A DNA stretch of 64,000 nt from positions 930,001-994,000 of the forward strand of contig NZ_CP107869.1 in assembly GCF_036013645.1 (NCBI RefSeq), written 5' to 3'. The notes beneath the pieces were generated by a model, which was not told where the DNA came from, searched no databases, and saw only the letters and a list, made by a program, of their open reading frames with translations. Source of the DNA: Streptomyces sp. NBC_00490 (GTDB taxonomy: Bacteria; Actinomycetota; Actinomycetes; Streptomycetales; Streptomycetaceae). The translations under genes and the position numbers were made by a program. Shown in pieces: positions 1 to 8,008 of the stretch; the first letter of the stretch is position 1, and each line of letters opens with the position of its first letter.

Positions 1-1229
1 TGAAGGATGGGGACGACCTGGTCGACGAAGGTGTCGAAGCCGTCGTGGTAGCTGTCGATGGCGATCGAGAAGCCGTCGCAGGCCCCTGCCTCGAACCACT
101 GCTGCATGTGATCGGCCGTGTCGGCGGCGGTACCGGCGACCACCGGGTGGTAATCGATGACTCCGTGGGCGAGCACGTCACGCAGCTTCCAGCCTTGCCG
201 GACCACTTCGAGGGCACGGGCGGAGCGTGGGTCCTGCGGGCTGGGTACGGCGTCGGCGAGTTGGTCGGCGGTCAGGGGCTCGTCGAGCTGGGCGGGGCCG
301 AGCGGGAGGCCGATCATGGCGCCGAGGTAGGCGACGCGTTGGTTCAGGTCGACGACCTCGTCCAGGAAGCGGCGCCGTTGAAGGGCGGCCTGGCGGGAGG
401 GGGCGATGGTCGGCATGAACCCGGCGAGCATCTTCACCTCGTCCGGGTCGCGTCCGGCGCGCTCGGCCGCGTCCCGCAGGGCCTGGCGCTGGGCCCGGGC
501 GTCCTCGACGGTGTACGGGTTGGCGTAGACGCCGCTGGCGTAACGGCCCGCGAGTTCCAGGCCGTAACTGCCGCCGCCTGCCTGGAAGATGACCGGCTGG
601 CCCTGCTCGGACGGGGGAATGGGCAGTGGGCCGCGGGAGGCGACGTGCTTGCCCTGCAAGTTGACCGGCCGGAACTTGTCCATGTCGGCGAAGCGCTTGC
701 CGTCGACGTCGAGCAGCCAGGCGTCCTGATCCCAGCTGCCCCACAGCCCCTGCACGATCTGGATGACCTCGTGGGCACGCTCGTACTTCTCCGCGCGCGG
801 CGGGATCGTCGCGCCGAAGTTCGCCGCGGCGGCCGGGGCGGAGGTGGTCACGGCGTTCCAGCCGGCCCGGCCGTGGCTGATCACGTCCAGGGCCTTGAAC
901 TGGCGGGCGAGATTGTAGGGCTCGGTGAACGTGGTGGAGGCGGTGGTGACCAGGCCGATCCGCTCGGTCTCGCGTGCGAGGACGGTCAGGATCAGCAGCG
1001 GGTCGATCATGTGGTGCGGGGCATGGTGGTCGAGGTCGACGTCCAGGACCGGGGTGTCGGCGATGAACAGCAGCTGGATCTTGCCGCGCTCGGCGGCCTG
1101 CCCGTAACGCACGAACTGGTCCATGTCCGTATAGCTGTTCAGGTTCGCACCCGGTAGCCGCCAGGCCCCGGGTGCGGCGCCGTATCCGCCGCTGAACTGC
1201 ATGCCCAGGACCATCTGTCGGCTCGTCAC
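1..1229 (-). CDS. LLM class (NtaA/DmoA-type) FMN-dependent monooxygenase, 3' end cut by window
   Basis: The minus-strand reading frame stays open from a GTG at 1229 to the window edge, giving at least 409 residues. It fits the luciferase-like NtaA/SnaA/DszA flavin monooxygenases, which use reduced FMN from a partner reductase to oxidise sulfur- or nitrogen-containing small molecules. Visible family features are the start MTSRQMVLGMQF, FIADTP, the segment TTASTTFTEPYNLARQF and DVISHGRAGWNAVTT, all typical of the family's TIM barrel. The GTG start is set by a strong GGAGGAG about 6 nt upstream. The nitroreductase 45 nt upstream on the same strand could be the flavin reductase or part of the same operon. 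The substrate cannot be read from the sequence. Confidence 0.9.
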   Translation of the reverse strand, partial: MTSRQMVLGMQFSGGYGAAPGAWRLPGANLNSYTDMDQFVRYGQAAERGKIQLLFIADTPVLDVDLDHHAPHHMIDPLLILTVLARETERIGLVTTASTTFTEPYNLARQFKALDVISHGRAGWNAVTTSAPAAAANFGATIPPRAEKYERAHEVIQIVQGLWGSWDQDAWLLDVDGKRFADMDKFRPVNLQGKHVASRGPLPIPPSEQGQPVIFQAGGGSYGLELAGRYASGVYANPYTVEDARAQRQALRDAAERAGRDPDEVKMLAGFMPTIAPSRQAALQRRRFLDEVVDLNQRVAYLGAMIGLPLGPAQLDEPLTADQLADAVPSPQDPRSARALEVVRQGWKLRDVLAHGVIDYHPVVAGTAADTADHMQQWFEAGACDGFSIAIDSYHDGFDTFVDQVVPIL

Positions 1230-1274
1230 GGTTACTTCTCCTCCGAATTACCAAATACGGTGCGGGCGCAGGAC

Positions 1275-1976
1275 CTACGGCCTGTCGAGGACTCCCGGGG
1301 TGTCATGCAGGACCACGCTCCGCTGCAGTGGAACCCGCTCTGTGCGAAGGGTGTTCACCGGCGCCGCCGGGTCAGCCATGCCGAAGGAGATGCCGAACAG
1401 CAGCTTGAGCTCCGCGGGGACATCCAGGAACTCGCGGACGGTGTCGGCGTAGACGCCGAGGATGGTCTGCGGGATGCCGGCCAGCCCCCGGGCCGCCAGC
1501 GAGAGCAGGAAGTTCTGCGCGTACATCCCGATGTCGCCGGCCGTCCGTACCCCGTCGCCCAGGGCCGGCATGAACAGGAAGGCGGCATGGGGAGCACCGT
1601 AGAACTCCAGGTTCTCGCGGACCGCCGCCCTCCTGCCGCCCTGGTCCGAGCGCTCGACGCCCCTGGCCCGGTAGACACTCGCGCCCAGGGCCCGCGACCG
1701 CTCGACGTAGACACCCTCCTCGCCGTAGCCGTCGGTGAAATCCGACGAGGTCCGTCCCTCCTCCTCGGCCCGGAGCAGGTCCTTGGCCAGGGCGTCGCGC
1801 GCCGCACCCGAGACAACGTGCACCGTCCATGGCTGGGTGTTGCTGTTCGAGGGCGCGGTCTGTGCGTCTTCCAGCACGCCGCGGATGTCCGAAGAGGACA
1901 GGGCGGTGGGCAGGAACCTTCGGGGGGAGCGTCGGGAGCGCGCGATGTCGGTGAAGGGTGATGTGGTGCCGGGCAC
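1275..1976 (-). CDS. Nitroreductase family protein
   Basis: This 233-residue protein matches the FMN-dependent nitroreductase family, which reduces nitro groups, quinones or flavins with NAD(P)H. Diagnostic parts are the N-terminal RRSPRRFLPT, the FMN-contact segment APSNSNTQPW and the late GLAGIPQTILGVY region. The frame stays open to 2021, but the GTG at 1976 follows GAGAGGAA at the right distance, so I chose it over the upstream starts. It lies 45 nt upstream of the flavin monooxygenase on the same strand, so co-transcription is likely and it might supply reduced FMN. That partnership is an inference from position only. Confidence 0.9.
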   Translation of the reverse strand: MPGTTSPFTDIARSRRSPRRFLPTALSSSDIRGVLEDAQTAPSNSNTQPWTVHVVSGAARDALAKDLLRAEEEGRTSSDFTDGYGEEGVYVERSRALGASVYRARGVERSDQGGRRAAVRENLEFYGAPHAAFLFMPALGDGVRTAGDIGMYAQNFLLSLAARGLAGIPQTILGVYADTVREFLDVPAELKLLFGISFGMADPAAPVNTLRTERVPLQRSVVLHDTPGVLDRP

Positions 1977-2237
1977 GGCGGTTCCTCTCCATGGGCGCGC
2001 AGTCACCGCCACGGCGGCCACGGCGGGGTGCCGTACGGCGGGCCATGCGAGGGGCAGGCCGTGCGGGGCCGGCTGCGGCGCGTTCTGGGGGCGCCGGCGG
2101 GCATGCGGGTGCTCGCGGGCAGCGGCGTGCCGAGACTGCGGTCTGCGGGCTGCAGCGCGGGGACTGTGCGCTCTTGGTGTTCGCTTTGTGAGGCCGCTCT
2201 CGTTCGTTGCGTGCGCGAGGGCGGCGCTGGGGTTGGT

Positions 2238-2975
2238 TCAGCGGTGGGCGGCTCGGTTCATCTCGACGACGTCGTCGACGGTGGGGTTGGCGCCGAGGGC
2301 GGCGATGCGTTCGGGGAGGCTGTCGCGGATGGCCGCGTCTTTGGCGCGGTCGGCCGCGGCCAGGGCTGCCGGGAGTTCGTCGACGGTCAACTCGGTGCAG
2401 TAGGCGGGGCTGTTGGGCTGCTGGCGCCAGGAGTCGGCCAGGGGGCCGGCGTCGTAGGGGTCGAAGCCGGTGTCGTCCACCAGACTCATGGCCACCTTCC
2501 GCGCCTGCTCGCTGTCGCCGGAGACGGGGATGGCGAGGCGTCCGGGTGTTCCGGCCGGGACGCCCTTGGTCCGCTGGGTCTCGGCCAGCGCGGCGTTCCA
2601 CGCCTTGGTGACGGGGCGGCCGAGCAGCTCGGCGGTGTACAGGCTCTCCACCTGGCCGTTGTCCACCACCTCGATCGGTTCGCTGAGCATGCCGGGGTAG
2701 TAGTTCGCGGTGTCGATGACCACCGTCTCGTCGGGCACCGACGCGAACACGTCTGCCAACTGGCCCGCCACCCCGAACGGGATCGACAGGATGATGACGT
2801 CCCGGCCCTGAACGGCCTCGGCAAGGTCCACGGCACGGGCCCCGGACTCCAGCACCTCCGCCCTGACGACCGCGGGGCCGCGGGCGTCGGCCACCTGCAC
2901 GTCGTGACCGGCCGTGCTGAGCTTGGCGGCGAGGTTCCCGCCGATGGCACCGGCGCCTATAACAGTGATTTTCAT
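2238..2975 (-). CDS. NAD(P)-binding F420-reductase-like oxidoreductase
   Basis: The 245-residue product opens with a Rossmann motif, MKITVIGAGAIGGNLA, and continues with the layout of the NADPH-dependent F420 reductase / ProC-like (F420_oxidored) family: DARGP after strand 2, VIILSIPFG, and a TVVIDTANYY segment. Members reduce or oxidise small substrates with NADP(H); most actinobacterial homologues of this length have no assigned substrate. The ATG at 2975 is preceded by AAGGA. The TetR gene lies 107 nt upstream on the same strand and is its likely regulator. A true F420 reductase is possible but not shown. Confidence 0.87.
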   Translation of the reverse strand: MKITVIGAGAIGGNLAAKLSTAGHDVQVADARGPAVVRAEVLESGARAVDLAEAVQGRDVIILSIPFGVAGQLADVFASVPDETVVIDTANYYPGMLSEPIEVVDNGQVESLYTAELLGRPVTKAWNAALAETQRTKGVPAGTPGRLAIPVSGDSEQARKVAMSLVDDTGFDPYDAGPLADSWRQQPNSPAYCTELTVDELPAALAAADRAKDAAIRDSLPERIAALGANPTVDDVVEMNRAAHR

Positions 2976-3082
2976 GATTTGTCCTTGAGAGGTTATGCCG
3001 CCCCGAGGGCAGCGCGAGGTGATGGCCGTGTGGTGATGCCGCCTGGCGCGGCAGGGGTCAGGGCGGCGGAGTGCCCGGCGCT

Positions 3083-3676
3083 TTACGCCTGTGCGCCTTG
3101 CTCGCGGTAGCCGCTCGCAATGAGGGTGCGGAGCCGGTCGAGTGACTCCTCCTCGGTGCCGGTGCCCTTGATCCAGGCGACGGAACAGGCGGCGAGGAAC
3201 AGGTCCTCTCCGCGCACCGACGCGCGCACGCGCCCCGCGAGCTGCGCGGTCCGCACGTACTGGTCGGTGGCGGAGATGAGGATGTGGCAGGGAATCGTGA
3301 GCGGGTTGTCCGGCTCCTGCGCCCGGGCCGCTGCCATGAGCGGGTCCGGCAGCCCGCTGAAGGCGCTGAAGTACTCCTCCATCGCCCGCAGCCACTGCTC
3401 CAGCGCCTCGGCCGGGTCGCCGAGCTGGTCGATGTCGGCCTGGCGGGCGACCAGTTCCTCGGAGCGCGTCTGCAGTACGGCCGCCAGCAGCGCTTCCCGG
3501 GTGGGGAAGTGCCGGTACAGGGTGCCGGGCCCGACGCCCGCCTCCTTGGCCACCGCTTCGAGGGAGGTGCCGACCCCGTGCTGGAGGAAGTGGCGCTGCG
3601 CGGTCTCCAGGAGGGCCGCACGGTTGCGCTGGACGTCCGCGCGGGGCTTGCGTCCTCGCTGTTCGTCGGCGCTCAT
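3083..3676 (-). CDS. TetR/AcrR family transcriptional regulator
   Basis: A 197-residue TetR-type repressor. The N-terminal helix-turn-helix is clear (residues about 15-60, with VAKEAGVGPGTLYRHFPTRE), and the rest is a helical ligand-binding domain ending near SGYREQGAQA. The frame is open to 3742, but the ATG at 3676 gives the usual short N-terminus before the DNA-binding domain. It lies just upstream of the F420-reductase-like gene on the same strand, and a long inverted repeat starts 41 nt upstream of its start codon, so autoregulation and control of the neighbour are likely. Its ligand is unknown. Confidence 0.92.
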   Translation of the reverse strand: MSADEQRGRKPRADVQRNRAALLETAQRHFLQHGVGTSLEAVAKEAGVGPGTLYRHFPTREALLAAVLQTRSEELVARQADIDQLGDPAEALEQWLRAMEEYFSAFSGLPDPLMAAARAQEPDNPLTIPCHILISATDQYVRTAQLAGRVRASVRGEDLFLAACSVAWIKGTGTEEESLDRLRTLIASGYREQGAQA

Positions 3677-3716
3677 ACGCCCTCCTGCGTCTCGTGATCT
3701 GATGGCGACAGCAAAG

Positions 3717-3765
3717 CGGATGCTGCCTCCGTATGGACTCAAGAGTAAAACGGAGGCGGCATCCG
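3717..3765. promoter_or_regulatory. Inverted repeat, probable TetR operator
   Basis: CGGATGCTGCCTCCGT at 3717-3732 is answered by ACGGAGGCGGCATCCG at 3750-3765, with 15 of 16 positions complementary and a 17-nt spacer. The repeat lies 40-90 nt upstream of the TetR start, where an autoregulatory operator would be expected. Confidence 0.65.
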
Positions 3766-3840
3766 GTCAAACCGGCGGCTGATCACTTGGACGAGGCGGC
3801 TGGGCCGCGTACGCGCGAACCCGTCCCCCGGCCCGGGACG

Positions 3841-4680
3841 TCAGGGGGTGAGCTGCTGGTGTCCGATGACGGAGAGCAGCTCGAGTTTGCTGTGGCTCTC
3901 CGTGCCGGGGCGAGTGGTCAGCACCACCAGGGCCTGAGCGCGGTTCTCGGTGAACAGGAGCTGGGCATCGACATCAATACGGCCGAGTTCCGGATGGAGG
4001 ACGGTCTTGCAGTCGTCGTAGCGTTGCGCGACCTCTTGAAGTTCCCACATGCGGACGAACTCGGGGCTGTGTTCCTGGAGTTCGGCGAGGATCCGGGCGG
4101 CCCGGGGAGTGTCGCTGCCGGATGTCAGCGCGGCCCTCAGGCGGGCCGCCTGGGCGCGGCCGTGGCGTTCGCGGTTCTCCTCGGGAACCATCAGACGGTC
4201 GGCCGGGTCCATGAACCAGCGGTAGTAGGCGCTGCTGGCCAGACCGGTGTGGCGGGTCTGGTCGCCGAGCAGCGCGACGGCCAAGGGGTTCATCGCGAGG
4301 GTGTCGAGCAGGTCGGTCTGCACCATGGCCGGGGAGTCGTCCAGGCGGTCCAGGACCCGCAGCAGCGTCGGGCTGACGTGGTCGGAGCGGTGGAAGCGGG
4401 CCGGGGCGTTGTGGCCGATGAGGACGAAGAGATGGTCGCGCTCGTCCAGGGACAGCCGCAGTGCCCGGGCGAGGGCCGCGGTGATCTGGACGGAGGGCTG
4501 CGGAGCACGCTGCTGTTCCAGCCGGGCGTAGTAGTCGGTGGACATACCGGCGAGCTGCGCGACCTCCTCGCGCCGCAGCCCCTGCGTACGCCTGCGCGGC
4601 CCCTCGACCAGCCCGACATCGCGGGGCCGCAGCGTCTCACGCCGGTGACGCAGGAACGCCGCCAGTTCCTTCTTGTCCAT
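3841..4680 (-). CDS. MmyB-like helix-turn-helix regulator
   Basis: This 279-residue protein has an N-terminal XRE-type helix-turn-helix (about residues 35-60, REEVAQLAGMSTDYYARLEQ) and a long C-terminal PAS-like region with the MmyB-type signatures ALNPLA-like TLAMNPLAVALLG, YYRWFMDP and LRAALTSG. That is the MmyB-like family, common in actinomycetes and often paired with an SDR gene that it controls. The SDR lies upstream on the same strand, and an identical 23-bp element stands before both genes, which supports that pairing here. The ligand is unknown; related proteins bind fatty-acid-like molecules. Confidence 0.92.
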   Translation of the reverse strand: MDKKELAAFLRHRRETLRPRDVGLVEGPRRRTQGLRREEVAQLAGMSTDYYARLEQQRAPQPSVQITAALARALRLSLDERDHLFVLIGHNAPARFHRSDHVSPTLLRVLDRLDDSPAMVQTDLLDTLAMNPLAVALLGDQTRHTGLASSAYYRWFMDPADRLMVPEENRERHGRAQAARLRAALTSGSDTPRAARILAELQEHSPEFVRMWELQEVAQRYDDCKTVLHPELGRIDVDAQLLFTENRAQALVVLTTRPGTESHSKLELLSVIGHQQLTP

Positions 4681-4712
4681 GCCGCCATCCTCGCCTCATC
4701 CGTCCCGGCTAT

Positions 4713-4735
4713 CCAGAGACCGCCGATCCATGGAT
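4713..4735 (+). promoter_or_regulatory. Operator copy 1 of the MmyB-like regulator
   Basis: The 23 bp from 4713 to 4735 occur again, inverted, at 5874-5896. The end of the element is a perfect 10-bp palindrome, ATCCATGGAT (4726-4735). It lies 33 nt upstream of the regulator start codon. A second inverted repeat, GATGAG-CA-CTCATC, follows at 4733-4746. Confidence 0.75.
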
Positions 4736-4746
4736 GAGCACTCATC

Positions 4747-5034
4747 TCCCGCCCACGTGCAGCTGCTCACGGAGGGCGGGAGGCGCTCGCAGCCAGCCGA
4801 CCCGAGGGTCACCGGCCTCTGGGAGAGGGCATGCGGCGGGAGGCCCGTCGAGGACGTCAAACGGGCCTCGTCGCCTGAACCGGCCCGCACGACGGTGTTC
4901 GCCGTGTCGGCCGGGCACTCGCGCCTCTCGCCACCCGGGACGGAGTCGGCCGCTACCTGTGCGACGACCGAGGCGCAGCCGATGACGCTTCCCTTCGGTG
5001 AGGATCACGCCGAGGCGGGGTCACCACAGGTCGG
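4747..5034. other. Intergenic stretch, no gene seen
   Basis: Between the regulator's operator and the SDR stop codon I see no convincing coding frame on either strand: the open frames are arginine/proline-rich antisense types without ribosome sites. It probably holds the SDR terminator and the regulator promoter. Confidence 0.5.
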
Positions 5035-5784
5035 TCAGCTGCCGCTGATCATGGCGAGGACGTCGTCGTAGGAGCCGTTGGCCACCGCGTCGCGGATGAA
5101 CCCGGCGCGCTCGACGACCAGCTCCTTCGCGTCGGGCTTCTCGCGCAGCAGGTCGAGGGTCTCGGTGAGGAAGTCGTCCAACGGCATGGACTGGTCGCTG
5201 TCCTGCTGTCCCAGCAGGGTTGTGCGCACGCCCGGCGGGACCACTTCGATCACCTGGACGCCGGCGTCGGCACCGGCGAGCTGGATGCGCAGGCTCTCGG
5301 AGAGGGAGTGCAGCGCGGCCTTGGTCGCGCTGTAGGTCGGGGTGCTCTGGTACGGGACGAACGCCAGCGCGGAGGTGACGTTCATGAGGACCGCGTCGTC
5401 CTTGCCCACCAGCAGCGGCAGGAAGGCGTACGTCATCCGGATCGTGCCGAGCAGGTTGACGGTCACGTGGTCCTCGGCGACCGTGAGCCCGACCGGGTCG
5501 AGGAGGTCCTCCCGCAGCATGATGCCGGCGTTGTTCACCAGGACGTTCAGCCCCGGGTGGCTGGCCGCCACGGTCTCACGGGCGCGGGCGATCGAGTCGG
5601 GGTCGGCGACATCGAGGACGAGGGCGTCGATGCCCGGGTGCTCGGCCGTGATCTCGTCGAGGAGTTCCTTGCGCCGGCCGGCGACGATCACCTTGTTGCC
5701 GGCCTCGTGCAGATGCAGGGCCAGCCCGAGGCCGATGCCCGAGGTTCCGCCAGTGATCAGGATCGTGTTGCCGGTCATCTTCAT
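5035..5784 (-). CDS. SDR family oxidoreductase (DltE-like)
   Basis: A 249-residue classical short-chain dehydrogenase. The cofactor motif is GGTSGIG near residue 12, followed by NNAG and the catalytic Ser with YSATK (Tyr and Lys spaced by three). The RR pair at VAGRRKE suggests NADP preference. The ATG at 5784 has AAGGAG nine bases upstream. The shared 23-bp element about 90 nt upstream indicates control by the MmyB-like regulator encoded downstream. The natural substrate is unknown; the DltE label reflects sequence type, not a role in teichoic acid synthesis. Confidence 0.93.
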   Translation of the reverse strand: MKMTGNTILITGGTSGIGLGLALHLHEAGNKVIVAGRRKELLDEITAEHPGIDALVLDVADPDSIARARETVAASHPGLNVLVNNAGIMLREDLLDPVGLTVAEDHVTVNLLGTIRMTYAFLPLLVGKDDAVLMNVTSALAFVPYQSTPTYSATKAALHSLSESLRIQLAGADAGVQVIEVVPPGVRTTLLGQQDSDQSMPLDDFLTETLDLLREKPDAKELVVERAGFIRDAVANGSYDDVLAMISGS

Positions 5785-5873
5785 GGGGTCTTGCTCCTTC
5801 GGTACGGCGGGCCGTTGAGCGTCCGCGGCCTCGACCGTAGAAGCGTCCGTGCAGGGGCGGGAGAGGAAGGTTT

Positions 5874-5896
5874 ATCCATGGATCGGCGGTCTCTGG
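5874..5896 (-). promoter_or_regulatory. Operator copy 2 of the MmyB-like regulator
   Basis: Exact inverted copy of the 23-bp element at 4713-4735, with the palindrome ATCCATGGAT at 5874-5883. It lies 90 nt upstream of the SDR start codon. Confidence 0.75.
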
Positions 5897-5977
5897 CTGA
5901 GTCGACAGAGGCCATAGCCGCCGGCCCATCCTCGTGACGGCGCCCTGAGCACGCGGCGGACAGGCAGCGGTGGCACA

Positions 5978-5995
5978 TACGTAACGGATTACGTA
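5978..5995. promoter_or_regulatory. Perfect palindrome before the lipoprotein gene
   Basis: TACGTAA-CGGA-TTACGTA is a perfect 7-bp inverted repeat with a 4-nt centre, 46 nt upstream of the lipoprotein start. It has the size and form of a TetR-family operator, but no regulator gene adjoins it. Confidence 0.55.
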
Positions 5996-6040
5996 CTCCT
6001 ACCGATGTGTCCCTGACATCTGTGCCGTTTCCTTGCGTTT

Positions 6041-6946
6041 ATGACGACACCGAGCGTGAAGGCGCCGATGCCGAGGATCGAGCGGAAAGCCTCCGTGGTG
6101 CCCGTCGTCGCGGGCCTCGCCGTGGCCGTCCTGTTCACCGGGGGTTGTTCCGGCAGCCAGGGCACTTCTCTTTCCGGGGACCCGTCCGAGAGCGCGACGG
6201 TGGTGTCGGAGTCGCCGAGCCCTTCGCCGACCCCGTCCCTCACTCCCCCGTATCCGACCGGGGCGTCCGGCTGCCACGACAACAAGGGGTGGACGGCCGA
6301 GGAATCCAGCGACTGGGTTGGGCTCGTCGTCAACACTCCCAAGGAGAACTACGACGACGACAACACGGTGCAGGTAGTCAGCCAGCCGGGATACAACGGC
6401 CCGCTCTGCCGTGAGATCACCGTGCAGGTCGAGTTCTGGAAGCTGGTGTACGGCGTCGCGGACGGCGACCGCGGCGAACGTCTCTCGGACGGGACGCGAC
6501 CCGTCTACTACTTCGACATCCGCCGGGTGAAGCGCGTCGAACTCCGAACGGACGCGAGCAGCGAGCGGAAGATCGCCCTGCCCAAGTCCCTCTACGCGAG
6601 TGACCGCAGCCCCTGCGAAGGCGCCCTCCTCTCGATCACCGTGGGCAAGCCGCTGACGAGCAAGGAACTTCCGGAGGAGATCGAGGTCGGCGGCGACGAG
6701 AGCCGCTGGGACAGCGCCCCGGTGGACTTCCGGTCGAAGCGGGTCGCCGACTACGAGCTGTCCCAGCCCTCGGCACCGCGGGTGTGCAGCCCGGACGGCA
6801 AGCCCACCGCCGACCCGGCCGATGTACCCACACCGGGCTCCCAACCGACAGACCTCTACCCGACGGAGCTCTACCCGACGGATCTCTACCCCACGCCCGA
6901 GACCAGCTTCGACATCGACGACGTCCTGCGCTCTCCCAGGCCCTGA
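6041..6946 (+). CDS. Secreted lipoprotein with C-terminal YPT repeats
   Basis: I do not recognise the family. The product (301 residues) starts with a lipoprotein signal: a basic stretch, a hydrophobic core VVAGLAVAVL and a lipobox-like FTGGC, so it is probably anchored outside the membrane. A Ser/Pro/Thr-rich linker follows, then a globular part of about 170 residues containing four Cys. Near the C-terminus four copies of a Tyr-Pro-Thr unit (LYPTE/LYPTD) repeat every five residues. The ATG at 6041 has no good ribosome site; the ATG at 6068 follows GAAGG and would give a more typical 23-residue signal, so it may be the real start. Confidence 0.75.
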   Translation: MTTPSVKAPMPRIERKASVVPVVAGLAVAVLFTGGCSGSQGTSLSGDPSESATVVSESPSPSPTPSLTPPYPTGASGCHDNKGWTAEESSDWVGLVVNTPKENYDDDNTVQVVSQPGYNGPLCREITVQVEFWKLVYGVADGDRGERLSDGTRPVYYFDIRRVKRVELRTDASSERKIALPKSLYASDRSPCEGALLSITVGKPLTSKELPEEIEVGGDESRWDSAPVDFRSKRVADYELSQPSAPRVCSPDGKPTADPADVPTPGSQPTDLYPTELYPTDLYPTPETSFDIDDVLRSPRP

Positions 6947-7072
6947 GTCTCCCGGGCGGGATCCGAGCGTGCACCGACCTCTTCACCACCACATCAACAG
7001 GACCACCACATCAACAGGCCTTGCCACAAAGACAGTTCGACAGGGCCATCCGACATCACCTTGGGGAATCAC

Positions 7073-7930
7073 ATGCGCATACGCGCTGCTGCCACCGTCC
7101 TTTCCGGCGCCGTCGTACTTTCGGCGCTCGTTCTTCCGAGTGCCGCCCAGGCAGCGGAGCATCCCGGTGCGGCGACGGACCTCCTCGCGTTCGCCTCGCC
7201 GAGCGTCGAGCCGCAGGACGCGCTGGGCGGCACCACCTTCTCGGACGGGGTCGTCAACGCGGGCAAGGACATCGTTCTCGGCGTCAGCGGCAAGAAGGCC
7301 GTTCCCGTCACGTTCACCGCCTTCGACGTGGAAGGTGTGGCCATCACCCAGGCGTTCCTGTGGCAGGGCACCGACAGTTCGAGCACGGACACCATCACCG
7401 GCGCCCTGGAGTCGGACGACTACCCCACCTGCACGGAGACACCGGTCGACGGCGGATACAGCTACAGCTGCAAGACGGTCTTCACCATCGACCCCGCGGT
7501 CGCCTTCAAGGACGGCAACGGCACCGCGGGAACCTGGAAGGTCTTCCTGGGCGCCTACGACCTCTACGCGAACGCCAGTTACGACGACGACGTCACCAGA
7601 ACCAAGATCAAGCGCGCGGCCAAGCTGACCGCCAACGCCTCCCCGGAGCCGGTGAAGAAGGGCAAGACCATCACGGTCACCGGCAAGCTGAGCCGCGCGA
7701 ACTGGACCACGGGCAAGTACGCGGGATACGCGGCCCAGCCGGTGCAGTTGCAGTTCCGCAAGAAGGGCAGCAGCACCTACACCACCCTCAAGACGGTCAA
7801 GACCAGCAGCACCGGCACCCTCAGCACCACGACCAAGGCGGGCACCGACGGCTACTACCGCTTCGCCTTCGCCGGCACCACAACGACCGGCACCGCGAAG
7901 GCGACCGGCGACTTCGTCGACGTCAAGTAG
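7073..7930 (+). CDS. Secreted protein with signal peptide and Ig-like C-terminal domain
   Basis: A 285-residue exported protein of unknown role. The Sec signal is MRIRAAATVLSGAVV to PSAAQAAE, with cleavage expected after AQA. The N-terminal half has a beta-rich domain with one Cys pair (PTCTE and YSCKT). The C-terminal half, from about residue 185 (KLTANASPEPVKKGKTITV), resembles the extracellular beta-sandwich repeats seen in many Streptomyces secreted proteins annotated as calcium-binding or Ig-like. The ATG at 7073 follows TTGGGGA and puts the signal peptide in the usual place; a TTG four codons earlier is unlikely. It lies 126 nt after the lipoprotein gene, perhaps as a separate unit. Confidence 0.82.
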   Translation: MRIRAAATVLSGAVVLSALVLPSAAQAAEHPGAATDLLAFASPSVEPQDALGGTTFSDGVVNAGKDIVLGVSGKKAVPVTFTAFDVEGVAITQAFLWQGTDSSSTDTITGALESDDYPTCTETPVDGGYSYSCKTVFTIDPAVAFKDGNGTAGTWKVFLGAYDLYANASYDDDVTRTKIKRAAKLTANASPEPVKKGKTITVTGKLSRANWTTGKYAGYAAQPVQLQFRKKGSSTYTTLKTVKTSSTGTLSTTTKAGTDGYYRFAFAGTTTTGTAKATGDFVDVK

Positions 7931-8008
7931 GCCGCGTCCCGGCCAAGACCACGGTGACCGGCCCGGACAGCCTCACGGATCACCGCCGAGGGGGCACCCG
8001 GGCCGGGC

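Noticed and set aside
6822..7628. Arg/Ser/Thr-rich frame spanning the gap between the two secreted protein genes
   Set aside because: It overlaps both real genes out of frame and has no ribosome site.
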